From the NCBI GenBank assembly GCA_964034945.1, contig OZ035961.1, positions 16,011,243 through 16,075,242 on the forward strand: a stretch of DNA of 64,000 nucleotides. The letters are read 5' to 3'. The notes beneath the pieces were generated by a model. The model had not been told where the DNA came from, did not search any database, and saw only the letters and a program-made list of their open reading frames with translations. Of the stretch, positions 45,000 through 58,257 are shown one piece after another. Each line of letters opens with the position of its first letter. Position 1 is the first letter of the stretch. Position numbers and translations under genes: made by a program. The DNA is from Chrysopilus asiliformis. Its lineage: Eukaryota > Arthropoda > Insecta > Diptera > Rhagionidae.

Positions 45000-46269
45000 G
45001 TTTTTGAGCAATTATTTGATATGAATCTAAAAAGTTCTCATCAAAACTGTTATAACGAAATATAAAATTAGTTTAAATAACTTTTTCAAGTGAATCATTT
45101 CAAAAAAAATGCAAAAAAAAATTGTTTAATTTGAATATTATTATGCCACAATGATATTATTATAAAATTCCCTTTCGTTTTTCCCATAAAATTGCAACTT
45201 AAGAACAAAGCATTTCGTAAATTTGCAATTTTACCATCAAACAGCTGACGTGATAATTTATTGGGCATTAGTGATTTAATCGCTGACTGGAGACAACGTA
45301 CTATTTTATAGAGGGGAGGTTAAGTTTGAGATTATTTAAAAAACTTTTTTTTTGCAATGTCTGAGGAAAAATTTAGCGTTGGAGCGAAGCAAATTGTGTG
45401 CTTGGAATTACAATTGTTTCGTCTTACAGCTAAAAATACGTCATACATCATTTCTTTAATGCGCCTAGCTTATTCACAATAAATTCTCTTATTATGCTAA
45501 AAAGAAGCAACATTAACGTACTTGAAATTTTTTTATGGTGCCGAAATCATAGATGTTGAAATACTTTTTTTACCGCCATCAGATATAACAAATGCCATCA
45601 AAATGAATTGCCACATTTGTTGTGTACTGAAAATATCTACTGAAAAATACCTAAAAGAAAAATTAAATTCACTTAATTTTAATGACTCTGGTTGAAAGAC
45701 GGATAACTGAAAATTAGGAAATTATTCAAGTATAGAAGGTATACACCTTTGTTATGCATTTACAAGAACTCACACACAATTGTATTGGTTTTACATGTTG
45801 GCTTTATTGTATCAACAGAATGTTGGCTAATTCTTCTGTATTATAATTTGATGACATTGGAGTAATTTTTGATTAACTTTTAATTAGAAAATTCAGCTTT
45901 CAAAGTTTTTTAAGGCTAATATGGCCCCTTTTCTTAAACAACAATCAAATGAATTGCGTATCGATTTCTTCATCTTCTTCTCATCATTAGTGTGAATATT
46001 TTGTTGAATATTCATTGAACTCATTATCATTAAGAAACTTCCTAATTAGAATCCCCTAAGAAATAAGGAATTTTGAAGAAAATTTGGTAAACTTTTAATA
46101 ATGCATTAGCAATATTTGATGGAATCAATTAATGTCGCATGCTATTGAAAGTGATGAAGCAAATAAGAGGAAAATGGAAAAAGTTTGTTACTAAATTAAT
46201 TGCCATTAAACTATTGAAAATGTTTTAAATGGTGGACAATTATTCTGTCGCGTCCACAATGGAACAAGT
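45000..46269. other. Gene-free AT-rich stretch
   Basis: No exon, repeat or RNA gene recognised. Confidence 0.4.
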
Positions 46270-46432
46270 ATGGGTTTAGAATAGGGTAACTAATTTTCAC
46301 CCTTTCGAAATACCCCGCCCTTCTCCCCTGTCGTCTTGCTTTTTCGCGATTTTTTGTATGGAGTTTAGTAACGCCATCATGTTCTCCTGATCCTCTTCCC
46401 TAAAAGAGTGACGCAATTTTTATACGTTCCTA
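46270..46432. repeat. Degenerate family G-like repeat, reversed interior
   Basis: TTCGCGATTTTTTGTATGGA is the reverse complement of the family G interior motif. Right end AAGAGTGACGCAATTTTTAT. Confidence 0.35.
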
Positions 46433-47039
46433 AAAGATTGAAAGTGTTGGATATGGGACAAAATTCATACTCTCGGCAACCAAAATTAATATAGAACCAT
46501 AGAACTAAGCACAGTTTAAACAGTTGAAACGCAAGTCCTCCCCTTCTACACTCAAATACCATTCGTTTAAGATTTAAAAAATGGCATATGGAACAAAATT
46601 ATTTTCAAACGACAAATTAGTTGTGTTATTTTCTTATCAAAGTCTACAATAATTTATCTAAAATAATGGGTTTGTTGTCACATGAAAATCTCAAAAGCAT
46701 TTTTTTTATAAAAACAAGTATGTGCTGAAATAAAACTAAGCGCCTAATGCAATTTAAATGTTCATTTGCATAATTAATTCAAATTACTTGCTGGCCTATA
46801 ATGTACATGCGATTGAATTTAAAACGCAACGTTCCTTTGCAATATAATTGCGGTGCAGTAAAAATAGGGTGGTTAAAGGACCTACTACCGTATCTGAATG
46901 CAACCCTACCTAAATGAAGGCAATGGTTGCCCAAACCGCATACAAACCGTTAGGAAAATTTAATTGAGACTTTGTAAATCCAGGAATGAACTTTAAAATT
47001 ACACTATTCCAGTCTCTTTCAGACCTGTTTCACCACCCA

Positions 47040-47420
47040 TTAGAAAATAAATAAAACAGACGATTTTAGGTCGCGGTAGGTCACCAACCATCCCCACGAG
47101 CGGAAATCAGTTTTTGTTTCCGTGAGTTTCCATAGAATCCGTCAATACGTGCAGTGAATTGGCGCCAACGAGTCTGAAAGCTCTGTACTTGCCCCCAATT
47201 GCCGTAAAAAAGGCGACCCCGGGGATTTAGTCGAAGCTATGGGCGAAATGTGGCTATCTATGACGACGGTATCTAATCGGGGTAGCGGGGATGTGTGGAA
47301 TTTGTCAATATCCGAAAGGGTTGATTTCGATTGAGTTGCAAGTAGATGAGTTTCCTGTTTGCCAACAACAAGACGGAGACTTTGGTTGACTGTCATTCCG
47401 ACTGCTGTTTGTCTGCCAAT
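47040..47420. other. GC-richer unassigned segment
   Basis: Base composition is clearly more G+C-rich than its surroundings. An 84-codon frame is open on the minus strand (47142-47396). I do not recognise the translation. A transposon-derived fragment is the likeliest explanation. Confidence 0.25.
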
Positions 47421-47699
47421 ATCAATTTTGATTTAATCGAATCGAATACCAGCGAGGGTTTGGGTATGATTTTATAAGGTGGTTGATAGGTTGTATCCGA
47501 TCATGGTTTATTCATGTTGTACAAACAGAACGAATGCCCTTTTGATCTAAACAGCGGGATATCGTAGCAATTGCTGACATATAAAACATGAAGCTTATCT
47601 GGTTGGAAATTCTGTTTAAAAATAGCTCAAATAACAGAAAATTATTTGAAAAGAGTCAGCTTTTAAAATAAATGCTTATTGAAAATTTCTCGGCCTGGC

Positions 47700-48062
47700 A
47701 GGGTGAAAATTTAATTGGTGGTCCCAAAGTTATTCACGCTCTTCTTTAGAAGAAATGATGAAAAATTTCAGAGAAGGAATGATCCAATTTTGCCCGTTCA
47801 AGAACCTGGCCTAGCCATTTACGTGAAACGTAACTATACAAAATTTCAAGTCTCTAGCTCAATCCTTTCGAAAGTTATTGTGTTCATGGATAGACGGAGG
47901 GACCGACAGACAGATGGACGGACATGCGGAAATGAAAATCTTTTGTCATCTTTAACACCCTGGATTAGTTCATTTTTGTGTCCGATGATTGGTTAGATGC
48001 GTTACAAACGGTATACTAAATCTAATATACTCCTATATGATATATCATATAGAGTATAAAAA
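47700..48062 (-). mobile_element. DINE-1-like element, family B copy 2
   Basis: On the minus strand it starts TTTTTATACTCTATATGATA (ending at 48062). It matches family B copy 3 through the ACACAAAAATGAACTA block, the GTCCGTCCATCTGTCTGTC tract and AGAGACTTGAAATTTTGTA. The 3' end is not clearly defined. Confidence 0.6.
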
Positions 48063-50583
48063 CCTTTTGTGACGTTCTAAAAATCCATTGCTGTGTGATG
48101 CAATTCAAAAAATTATTGCAATTTACATGTGAATAATGCAATTTAGATATTTTATTAAAATTTATTGTGGGTAAAGCAGCCAAAAGCATATAAAACTTTT
48201 ATAATTTTAATTTAATTCCATTATACCTTATCTAAATTTCGTAGTTCAAGTTTTATTGTATAAACCAAAGAGTGTGTATTTTTTAGGCATTTCTTGAAAC
48301 TCTTTATCAAAAATGTTTGACATGGCGAGCTTTCCCGACCGCGATTGTTTAGATATATACTGATAAACCCATTGGCCTTAAAGATTATAAATTTTTATGC
48401 TTACAAATGATAAAACGATTACATAATATCGCGAAATTAAATCAAATTTACACATTCGAATTGCATGAGAATTTGTATTTTTAGGGAACAGCAGGAAAAT
48501 AGTTTTTAATATTTTTTGGTGGTTTTCTCGAAAACGGTTAGTCGTTTGGATAATTAATACAAGTAAAAGGTGTTTAGTATTATATTTTACATAATTCTTC
48601 CATGCACCAAAATCCAATTTTTTCACTCTACGGATTTTCTTGTCATTTTTATCGACTTTTTTATGCGAGATTTTTTTTGTTTATTTCATTCCAAGACGTG
48701 TTTTACTGAGCATAAATTTTTGTATTGATACGTGACATTGAATTCAGAATTTTTTTTATGAAAATTTAATTCAGTATTTAAGAATTCTCCAATTGTTATT
48801 AAGAAAACTTCTATAAAAGAATAAAAAAGTTTCTCGTGATGATTAAGTAATAAAATGAAATATTTAGTAACCCGTCAAAACAAATCACTCATAGTAGACC
48901 TTCAAATGATTTTCCTCACGATCATAGTGCATAAAACGAGCGAAGAATTCAACATGGGAAAATCAACAAATACTTACTTTATTCGTTTTATGTGAAAAAC
49001 CTCTCGAGTTTAGCCTTCAATTAAGCCAAGTTAAATATTGAAGAAACTTACTTAACATTCAGATGTGCACAAACGCCACCACTGCAAGATCATTTACACG
49101 GCGCGGTCGACTCGACATTCAATTGGAATGGACCAGATCGCTGATCTGTTCATCTTCCCGGCCATCTATGCAAAGTATCTTTGGTACTATTAGATATTTG
49201 TAGAGGCCCAAGTAAAGATTGCTGAATGAATTGAAATCTTGTGTGGCTGATGGTGTAACCTTAACCTCTTCAGAGTTGTTCAGTGCGAGTATCTATATTT
49301 ATTTTTTTAAATTTGATTTTTTAAAATAAAAATTGAATTTCATAAAACTTTATAGTTCGTAAAAAGCGTTACATTTTTGATGGGTCTCCGGAAATGTGCC
49401 TCAAAACATAATTCTAAAAAAAAAAATTGCGAAAAAGTTTTACAATGAAGGAAGGGGGTCTCAAAATGCTTGAATTCACATAGTCAATCCCGAATCTATA
49501 CTTTGAATGATACACGTTGACAGTCAACGGAATATTCTTTTAATGCTTGATAATATAGGTCTTCAAGGGATTTTTCATTGTTTTTTTTTGTCAATCTAAC
49601 ACCGTCAACGTTTTGATGGTTCACAGTCAACACTTTCTTGATTGATCGTGCGAATTTTTGGTTCCAAGGAATTTCAAGACTGTCGCCTTTCAACTATTTT
49701 AGCCACAAAACCCAATATGTTGGCCGGAAAGGTTAAAAATCAACATTCTATTAGCCGACAGTAAAATGCTTCCAATATGTAGATTCATCTGATGTTGATA
49801 TGTTTCCACATACTTACATTTTCTGCCTCAATTTGCGTTCGGTTAAAATCTTTTACACCTTGCGCACCTTTTAAACCCGACACCCAAAATAGCGGCAACA
49901 AAACGACTGAGAAAAGTTGCGTAAGGCCTCTCCAATCAACTAAAAAATATTCAAATAAACAGGTGAGGTATCTACCTGTCTGATGACGGGGTATATGCGT
50001 ACCTGTTACCATCGACTGAATCTGCTTACATTCTGATGTAAATTCAACAGGATTTGTTGTTGTTGTTGTTGTTGTTGTGTTGTCATGATCGTATACGTGG
50101 TATAAAATTCAATCCCCGCGAAAAGGGGTGTTATTCAACACCTGACTAGTTCGCTAGTTGAGATATGATTGCGTCTTTTTCTTCGTTATTTGAATTTCAT
50201 TGGATTTTTGAAGTTTAAGATTGGGTAACGCACCTACCTACTTATCTTACAGCCCACCTTAATCGAACAGAGTATGACAACAAACTTTTTTTTTCCTGTT
50301 TGTTTCTTGGTTTTATAATGTTCCTTACTTCACTTTTAGATATTGACCTTTGCATAGTTTTCCACATAAGGCACACCATGTTCGCGCATTCCTTCCAAAT
50401 GAATCTCGTCTCGATATTTTATATCGCGTTGCTTGTGAATCGAAGTTGTTTACTTATCATATGTGAAATTTTACAATCGCAAAAATTTCATTAGTGAAAT
50501 GTATTTTCATCACTTAATTTATATGATTTATCTGATAGATATTACTGTTAGTATTGCCATAATGCACACAATAACCCAAGCAA
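48063..50583. other. Gene-free stretch
   Basis: Mostly AT-rich. 49070-49290 is GC-richer and ends with TTCAGTG, an initiator-like sequence, but no exon can be read. Confidence 0.3.
50053..50080 (+). repeat. (TTG)n microsatellite
   Basis: About eight consecutive TTG units before TGTTGTCATGATCG. Confidence 0.85.
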
Positions 50584-50840
50584 CCATTTGCGACTCAGGT
50601 TACAATCTGATCCTGGCCGCAAATTAGCGGTTACAAATCAGTTTATGTGACGGTGGGTTTGTAACCGGTCCTAATAAAACAGGTTGCAAATTGGTTACTT
50701 TGAAAATGGTCTCAGAAAAGCTATGCAAATTGGTTATTTTGTGACCAGTCACAAAAAACCGTCGCGTATCGGTTACTTTGTGACCGGTAGCAAAAAAGCC
50801 GTCGCGAATCGGTTACTTTGTGACCAGTTGAGAGGTGGTT
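50584..50840 (+). repeat. About 40-bp tandem repeat
   Basis: Four clear units (from about 50685) of GCGAATCGGTTACTTTGTGA CCGGT...AAAAAGCCGTC with 39-40 bp period. Each contains a short inverted pair GGTTACTTTGTGACC. More diverged units precede it from about 50584. Confidence 0.7.
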
Positions 50841-53714
50841 GTTATTCTTCGTTGTTTCTGTTGTTTTCGTTTACAATTCACTTACAACCACTGCTATCGA
50901 GGTATAAAAAGTCAACGTTGTACGAAGAAATTCATATTTTCAGCGTTTTCTAATGTACACAGTTGATACAAGTTTACATTCGAGTGACACCTAATTTACC
51001 ACCCTTCCTCCCGGTTGTTATACTTCGTTACAATAGAGCTTCTGCGAAAACGGTTGCACATCAGGTATCTAGTAACGATAGTCACAAAAGAGTGTCTGCG
51101 GTAACAAAAAAAAACTGCGCAAAAACAGTTGCAGAAATGTTGCAGCAACCTTGTTGAGACGTTGCAGCAACAAAGATGTAATCTTATATATTTTGCAACT
51201 CACGTTGTCCGACCGTCGCGAAATCAGTAATGTAATAATTTTTGGTTACTTGGAAATACCACCCTTCAGATTATTTTATGCATTTAAATGTTTCTTTGAT
51301 GGTGATGTTTTTTGTTTAAACTGTCATTATGACACGTTATTATCATTGTTAAGTAGCCAAAGACTCATTATACCATCTCATCTTCTGGTGTCAAAAAGTG
51401 TCACTACCAGCATTCAATCGGATCGTTTCACTTAAAGTTACCCATTTCATTTCAACTTGGTATTTCAATACATGAAAAAAATGTTTGTAACATTCAAAAT
51501 AAGAAGATCTTGAATGAAAAACTTTTTTTCATATAATAACGCCATGGTTCATGATCCAAGAATCTATTAAGTAAATTTACATTTCATTTTCGTTTCAACT
51601 TATGCGCAAAATTCATTACATTTGGCTCTAATGATTTAAGAAAATACAAGCAAGGACTGATTCATTTATATGTGGTTAAAATTTCTCACATTTTTCTATT
51701 CATGTCAAAAGTAGATTTCGCGTTGTCCGGTTTCATTGAAATTTTGTTTACAAGAAATTTTATTCGAAAAATATTTTTTGTCAGTTTGATTATCGTAAGA
51801 ATTTCGTGTAAATTTTTGCACGTTCTAATTAAGGAACTTTCTGGAAAACTCAATATTTTGAATGGATTTAAAGTCAATATTATAAAATAAATAATAGAAC
51901 TTCTAAAATTTTATTGACCAAGCGGATTCCAAAATGTTCACTTTACCTTCATGTGGCCCTAAGATTTCCTAATCATTCAGAACCTTTCCAAAATATTTTT
52001 TTTCGCTAAATTTAGTTGATGTATGTTTAAATTGATATTCTAAGTATATGTTGCGTAAATTTGGAGCCAGTTTGGGTGCAGCCATTTTTACGAAGAAGCG
52101 AAATAAAGTAACAAACGCAACCTTTTTTTTACAAAACAAAGTGCTTAACTCAGAGTGCCCCCTCCTCCTCTCCAATCCTGTTGCTCACCAATCCGTAAAA
52201 TCTTCTGTCAGGTTTTTCTACAAATTTTTGGTTTTAGGCGACTGAAAATTCAATTTTTTTTAATCTTCACAGTATCCGAAGCTTTGAAGCTCCCTCCATT
52301 TCTTTGCCTTGTACTCTCTATCCATGCCACTAATATAATGAATAAATATAACTATTTTTATACCCACTATTATTTAGCAAAACTTCCAGACAGAATCACT
52401 TATTGAAGCTAAACAAAAACAATAACAAAAACCACATAAATCAACATTTTTTCATAAATGAGATCTTATACATACATCATGCCAACATGAGTGTTTTGAC
52501 CAAACGTGGTCGGAAGTGCCTTATTATGGCTACTTGATTGGATTGGATGCTCAGCGTTAGGCATTCAAAATGCTCCAGAACTTTTAAACCGGTACAAGTA
52601 TGTAGAGATTTAATCTACATTCAGATATTTGTGGACATTATGGTTGATAATATAAGCAATTTCTTTGATATTAAACAGTCTTGAAGTTTTATGTATTGCA
52701 GTTTTCGTCATAATCACGATATAACCATAAGAACATTTTTAAATAATTTTTATTTTTATTTTTTGGGATAACGAAATGGTTTGACTAAATCATAAATATT
52801 CAAAAAATAAAAAACAACAATGGAAACCATACATGTCCCACAAAGAGCGCCACAAACGATTTTCCACAATGTATAATACCTCAATAGATTTAGCCTGCGG
52901 CGTATTTCTCTATATTGGTCTATAGTTCCCGTTGAGATTATTTAAAATTTTGTTGTTTCGTTGGTGTTCTGTTTTAACCGTTCTTCCCCCCTAATATAGT
53001 CTCGGATTGACCCAAAATCAATATGGTTACCCTATCAATGAATCAAAATTGTAGTTTCATTTTATCAACGCATATTTGAAACAGTATTTCACACTGTTCG
53101 CATCGAGACAGCATCGATCATCATGTCATTGCTTTAACTGGACAGCATTTTAGGTTCCAACAGGTGTCTCATTTAGCCATCAGGCATGGGCTTAACCTAG
53201 TCATCGGTGAAATGTGCTCTTAATTCATCTAAAGCACATACCGAAAGTGTTTTTCTTTCGTGTTACATAATTTCTAGGTATATCGCACTGCGAAAGAAGT
53301 TGCCGGTTGAGCGATTTCACTATGCCTTTGCCTAGCGCTATAGCAAAATTACGACAATTCATTATATTAGGCACTCTCTCAGCACCTACAGGTGTACCAT
53401 AGACCAATGTTCATTTTTTGCTCACCTGAAGTGTTGATATCTAGTTAAGAGATTTTCTGCACTTTTGCTTTCAATTCGTATTTGAAAAGTCAAAAACACA
53501 CTGCAAAGGGTTTGTTTAACATTTTTAAAACCGTCAGATGGTTTTGTTTATTTAGGTGTGGTTTTTATGCAAACCTGATTTTTGAAGAGTCACTTCACTT
53601 TAATGAATGAAGGATTATGACTTTTGGTTTAACAAATTTTCAAAAGTTATGTGTCGAGTTGGTTTGTCGGAAAGAGAAACTTTTGCTGAAAAGATGAATT
53701 TTTTTTTATATCGA
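50841..53714. other. Gene-free stretch
   Basis: TTGCAGCAA repeats near 51135-51175. A GCGCCGC-type motif at 52890 followed by a reversed family H end (to about 53036). Otherwise nothing recognised. Confidence 0.35.
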
Positions 53715-53859
53715 TTTGTCCATAAAACTCATAACACTAATTATAAGCTTATGTGTTTTATGGATTTCCCCTCGCATTTTTCGTATGCAATTTTGTGTCC
53801 TCGTCACACTACCGCAGACGCTCTCCCCATTAAAGTGTGACGTATTTTATGGACATCCG
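53715..53859. mobile_element. Family G MITE
   Basis: TTTGTCCATAAAACTCATAA (left) and GTGACGTATTTTATGGACAT (right) are imperfect inverted ends. About 145 bp. Confidence 0.5.
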
Positions 53860-54894
53860 CAAAAGCAAAAGTTTTTTTTCGATAATGATTTAAAATTTTG
53901 ATTGAAACTTTCGTACAAGAAACACTTTTTTTTTTAATTATTTACAAACAAATTGCCGGTAAAATATGATATTAAAATTCCTATGCCGAGTCAAAAAACT
54001 GTGTCAGCCGAAATTTTATTTTCATTGCATAAATTTCGACACGGAAATCCAAAACACCACACCTCCTGTGCTGAACGGATCGTCGCACGAGTCTCACAAA
54101 TAAAACAATGCCAAGTCTATGACCCTAAAGTATTCCGATTCAAAAATAAGATCGTTTACTGATCGCTAAATACCGAAATAGTATCTGCAAAACTTAAAAT
54201 TAAATAATTTGAAATAATCTTTGACAAAATACCACAGTTGGAAATATGCCAGAAAATCGCATACACCATCGAAGCATAGAAATCACTATCAAGTGACTTA
54301 CGATGACGATATAAGATTATAAATAGTAAATTTATTATTATTAGTTTCAAAATAAAATGAGAATCATAAAGTTTTACTCCGATGTTTATTGAAAGAGGTT
54401 TGATTATAAAGTTTTTTATACTTTTCCTATTAAAAATAATTGCATTAAACCCATTTCTTATCAAATATTCAATTCTTTACTTTTAGAACTGTTTTTTGGA
54501 CACCACACGTGAGAACGGAAAATAATAAAATTACAAAAAGGTTAGTGACACTTTTGGTTTTCACAAGAAAACTTCATGCTTTGGACTTGAAATACTGCAG
54601 AGACAAGTAGGCGGGCTTGATTATTTGACGTAATCTTTTATTTTAAAAATATACACACGGCCGATGACATATTAGTTGGTAAAATATGGTGCTACGGCAT
54701 GGTTTTTATAGTACAAGAATACTGAAATACTCGTATTGTAAAACTTATGCAAGAAAATGTTTTTGTTTACAAGTGTACAAGTGTTTGGAAAACCTAGCAA
54801 AGTGTCTTGATCCTTGAAAATGAAAGTTTATGGTATTTGAGTTTATTTAGTTGAAATACGTTGAATACAAAATATGAATTTATAGTAATTACTT

Positions 54895-55556
54895 TCCACT
54901 TTTATAGAGGGAAAGTATTTAATTCATAACGGAGATCGACACGAGAACGGGGGCAGATAGAAAATTTCTGATCAGTACGAAATCCGTTTCAGGCAAAATT
55001 ATGAGGATCTCCGTGCATTTGTCAGTCGGTCTGTCCGCTGTACGTATCCTATAATATAATACGAGGAATGTCTGTCTGTCTGCACAAACGATCTCGAAAA
55101 CCCGCCTAACGATTTTCACGAAACTTGGGGATTAGGGATTTTCGGGGACAAAAAAACCGATCTAGATAGGTCTCACCTCTGAGAAAATTCCCCTCGATAC
55201 CCCTCGCCTGGTGTCTTCGAATCGTCATGAAACTTTACAGTATTACTAAGGGCGCTAAGGGCTTTCGATTTTTTCACTACAAACCTGACTTTTCGCTCCC
55301 CTCGATAACCCTCACATGGTGTCTCAAAACAACGTTTCAAAAATCGGTGACAGCGATTACTCAATAACCACTCAACCGATTTCTATGAAATTTTGTTATC
55401 GCGCGTTAGTTTTAGTTATAGCTTTCTAGGTCGGGAATTTAAAAACTCTGGAAAAGCTCTGTAAAGATAATGTGAACTTAGTTTTTCCCCAAAAATCAGC
55501 AAAAGTAGGATTTTGAGATCTCCGAGCATGGCTCGGTCTCCCTGGTACTCTTATAT
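54895..55556 (+). repeat. Dispersed repeat with CTGTCTGTC tract, family D copy 1
   Basis: Block AACGGGGGCAGATAGAAAAT followed by TTTCTGATCAGTACGAAATC, TCCGTGCATTTGTCAGTCGG and TGTCTGTCTGTCTG. It shares the order and much of the sequence of these blocks with 59455-59790. Includes two imperfect CCCTCGATACCCCTC... direct repeats (about 55190-55320). Probably another non-autonomous Helentron-like family; ends not defined. Confidence 0.5.
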
Positions 55557-55603
55557 AATTCGAATACTCCTCAATATATCGAGCAAAAATATTGACCGTG
55601 TAA

Positions 55604-55699
55604 ATTACGATTGAGCTTCCTCGACCAATGAGATCAAAGCTTTCATGTCCCTATCACTGAAAGCTTTGATCTCATTGGTTGAAAAGCTTCAATCGTAAT
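55604..55699. repeat. 96-nt hairpin with a 22-bp perfect stem
   Basis: ACCAATGAGATCAAAGCTTT CA at 55624-55645 pairs perfectly with 55658-55679; loop 12 nt (55646-55657). The outer stem (ATTACGATTGA) also pairs at 55604 and 55699. Size is compatible with a small-RNA precursor or a tiny MITE. Confidence 0.8.
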
Positions 55700-55750
55700 C
55701 GCAATCGGCAGTCTGAATTGGGCTTGAGCATAACTTGAGATTGATTTTAT

Positions 55751-56532
55751 AATGCCACACTCTCGCCGAATGCATTAGAATTAAACTCATTTGAGCGATC
55801 CACATCCATCTAGATCTAAATTCTCGCCAACATTCGCCGAGTGGATCAGCCGTCACTTAAATATTGAAAATCTGCTAAAATTGGTGCTTTACGCTCCCTT
55901 TAGACCCCCGTTTAGAAATTCATTTCTCTTGAATTTCTCCACAAGTTTTATTCAAAATTTCTATTCCTCTATTGCAGAATAAATTCACTTAGCACAAGTC
56001 GTCAAAATTTGCCTTTATTCCGACAGTTGTATATGAAAAAATCGAGTTCGGGCGTCTTTCAGGAATATTTTTTTGAGTTTTGTGTCGTAGTGTAAACGGT
56101 TCAGCAACATGAATTTAGTGTCGATGAATAAAATTCGCGGAATAAAGTGTCAGGTGGAAACAGCGCCTTAGTTTTTTTCCACAAAAATTCCAAAAACTTA
56201 AATACTTTTGCATTTGACTACTCAGTCATCCCACACTACTAATATATTTAGTAGAGTACGCCTAAATGCAAATCTGATAATTGCATAAATGCATCCATTT
56301 TCAAATTCACAAATGTCAAAATTACATTAAATTTCACACGCTTAAATGCACAGTACTGACAAATGCAAACACAGAACTGAGCTCATTTAGCCAAGGGGTT
56401 ACAGGTGCGAGAGCGGATGGCTCATTCGTCTGACTGTAGCAGAACGTAGCCGAATTTAGGCGAATCACAACAGATCAAGACATTCTCGCATTTGCCGTGA
56501 ATCGCATACATTCGCCAAGAGTGTGAATGTAT
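55751..56532. mobile_element. Inverted-repeat-bounded element containing a family F copy
   Basis: CACACTCTCGCCGAATGCAT near the left end matches the reverse complement of the right end at 17 of 20 positions. No ORF of note. Superfamily not assigned. Confidence 0.4.
55900..56171. mobile_element. Family F MITE copy 2, nested in a larger element
   Basis: Shares TTTTGTGTCGTAGTGTAAAC and AAAATTCGCGGAATAAAGTG with copy 1. Right end GTGGAAACAGCGCCTTAG. Lies inside the inverted-repeat-bounded element 55751-56532. Confidence 0.6.
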
Positions 56533-58257
56533 CATTAAACCGTATATCAAAATAGGAAAAACTATACATGAACTATTTTAATTATAGCGTGATTATCCCA
56601 AAAAAGAACGAAGGCATATAAAAGTTTAAAACATGCTGTAAATAAGCATAATTTTTTGTTCAATTATTTAATTTTAGTTTTACCGGCAAACAATTTCTTA
56701 AAAATTATATTACGGAAGTAACTGCACCGTCTGAAAATATAAAATTAATGAGATTTCTTCTCATTTTCATTTATTTCCCATAAAGTATTTGATTGAATTA
56801 TTTAATCAAATTTTTATTAGGTAAATTCGCTACGCTGAAATTTCATATTCGGCAAGTTTATGTAATAAAATCAAATTAACAGACAATTAAAATCATAATT
56901 AATGCCACTGAAAGTTCTATTTATTTTTTGCAATGTTTTTTTTAGCATAGTCTTCGGAAAGTGACGTTGCTTTGCCATCAGAACTTAAGATTCTATTATA
57001 GTAAGCATTCTATTTATAATTTTTGCAGACACAGCCGTCACTCCCCAACCCCTCCGAAAATTAATTCACTAGATTGCTAAGCGAAGAATGATTAAAGTTT
57101 CTTTTGGCTTTTTTATGATTTCGCGTTACGAAGACCCCTCGAAAGTTTGTCATCTTATGTTGAGTTTACATCATCATCATCATCATCATATAACGTCCTT
57201 CTTCTCATAATTTCGTTCCACTCTCCTCACACCATCCCGGACGAGTTGTAGCTATTCTGATGTGGTAGTCAGTATAGTCGACTCAATCGTGCAAAAATTC
57301 ATATTCGGTACTTTCCATATGAATCAAAATCACAAACACATCATCAGTCAATCAGTTGATATGAAGTAAAAATCTGAAATGAAAGTCAGCCCGTATCAAA
57401 ATTCATTCAGCGACTCCATTGGATTTCCACTTAGAGTGCTTAATGTTGCATATCTGTCAATCGTTTATCATTGATTCGGTTTAATTCAATATGAAATTTA
57501 TATAAATTCGAATCACGAGATTTCGAGATTTAAAGGTGGACTAGTCTGACTACACATCACACAGAGTTCAAGAAACGCATCCAAAATTTCCACAATTCCA
57601 TCGATAAGTCAATGATGATTCAGATTGCTTCAGATTAATTTACAATGATTTGGTTACGTGTAGGCATGCATTACTTTAATGATTTCAAGGTAATTACATG
57701 CCCATGATCAGCCCAATGATAGCAAATGTCGTAAGAAATCGAACTTTGTTATATTCAGAGCGGTCGGCGTGTAATAAATAAAAGCATTTCTTCTCCTACG
57801 CTGGTAACATCTTCCATTTCGAACAAATCTGCTCGATGTCGGTACCGTGAAAAGATTTTTAATTTTATGATAATATAAATGGCAGTAGGTACATATTAAG
57901 CCACTAACGGAATTCTAAATGACCTAAAAAGCATTTGCTGTGACAAATCTTCCGTACGGAGACCTTGCACTGATGTTGCAAAATTGGAATTATGCCACGG
58001 TCAGTTTGATATTATAGCATTTTGTTGTGTGCTTCTGACACATTATGCAACAGTATGGGAAATCTTTGAATAACATTTTATGGATGAGTTAGGATTATTA
58101 TGGAGCTTTCCGTAAATGGGGATTGCACGGAAGTTAAAATTACGGAAGTTAAAATTAGAACGTGGGAATCTTAAGAAGCTTTTCCGGATTAATTTCAACG
58201 AAATGGCAAATTTGTTTTGATATTTTCTAGATTTTTAAGTTTCTGAAGAGTATGTAT
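56533..58257. other. Gene-free stretch
   Basis: Only a (CAT)n run at 57172; no exon or repeat family recognised. Confidence 0.35.
57172..57191 (+). repeat. (CAT)n microsatellite
   Basis: Six consecutive CAT units in otherwise non-repetitive sequence. Confidence 0.85.

Noticed and set aside
50684..50840. CRISPR-like repeat-spacer pattern
   Set aside because: The whole 40-bp unit is repeated, with no unique spacers and no cas genes.
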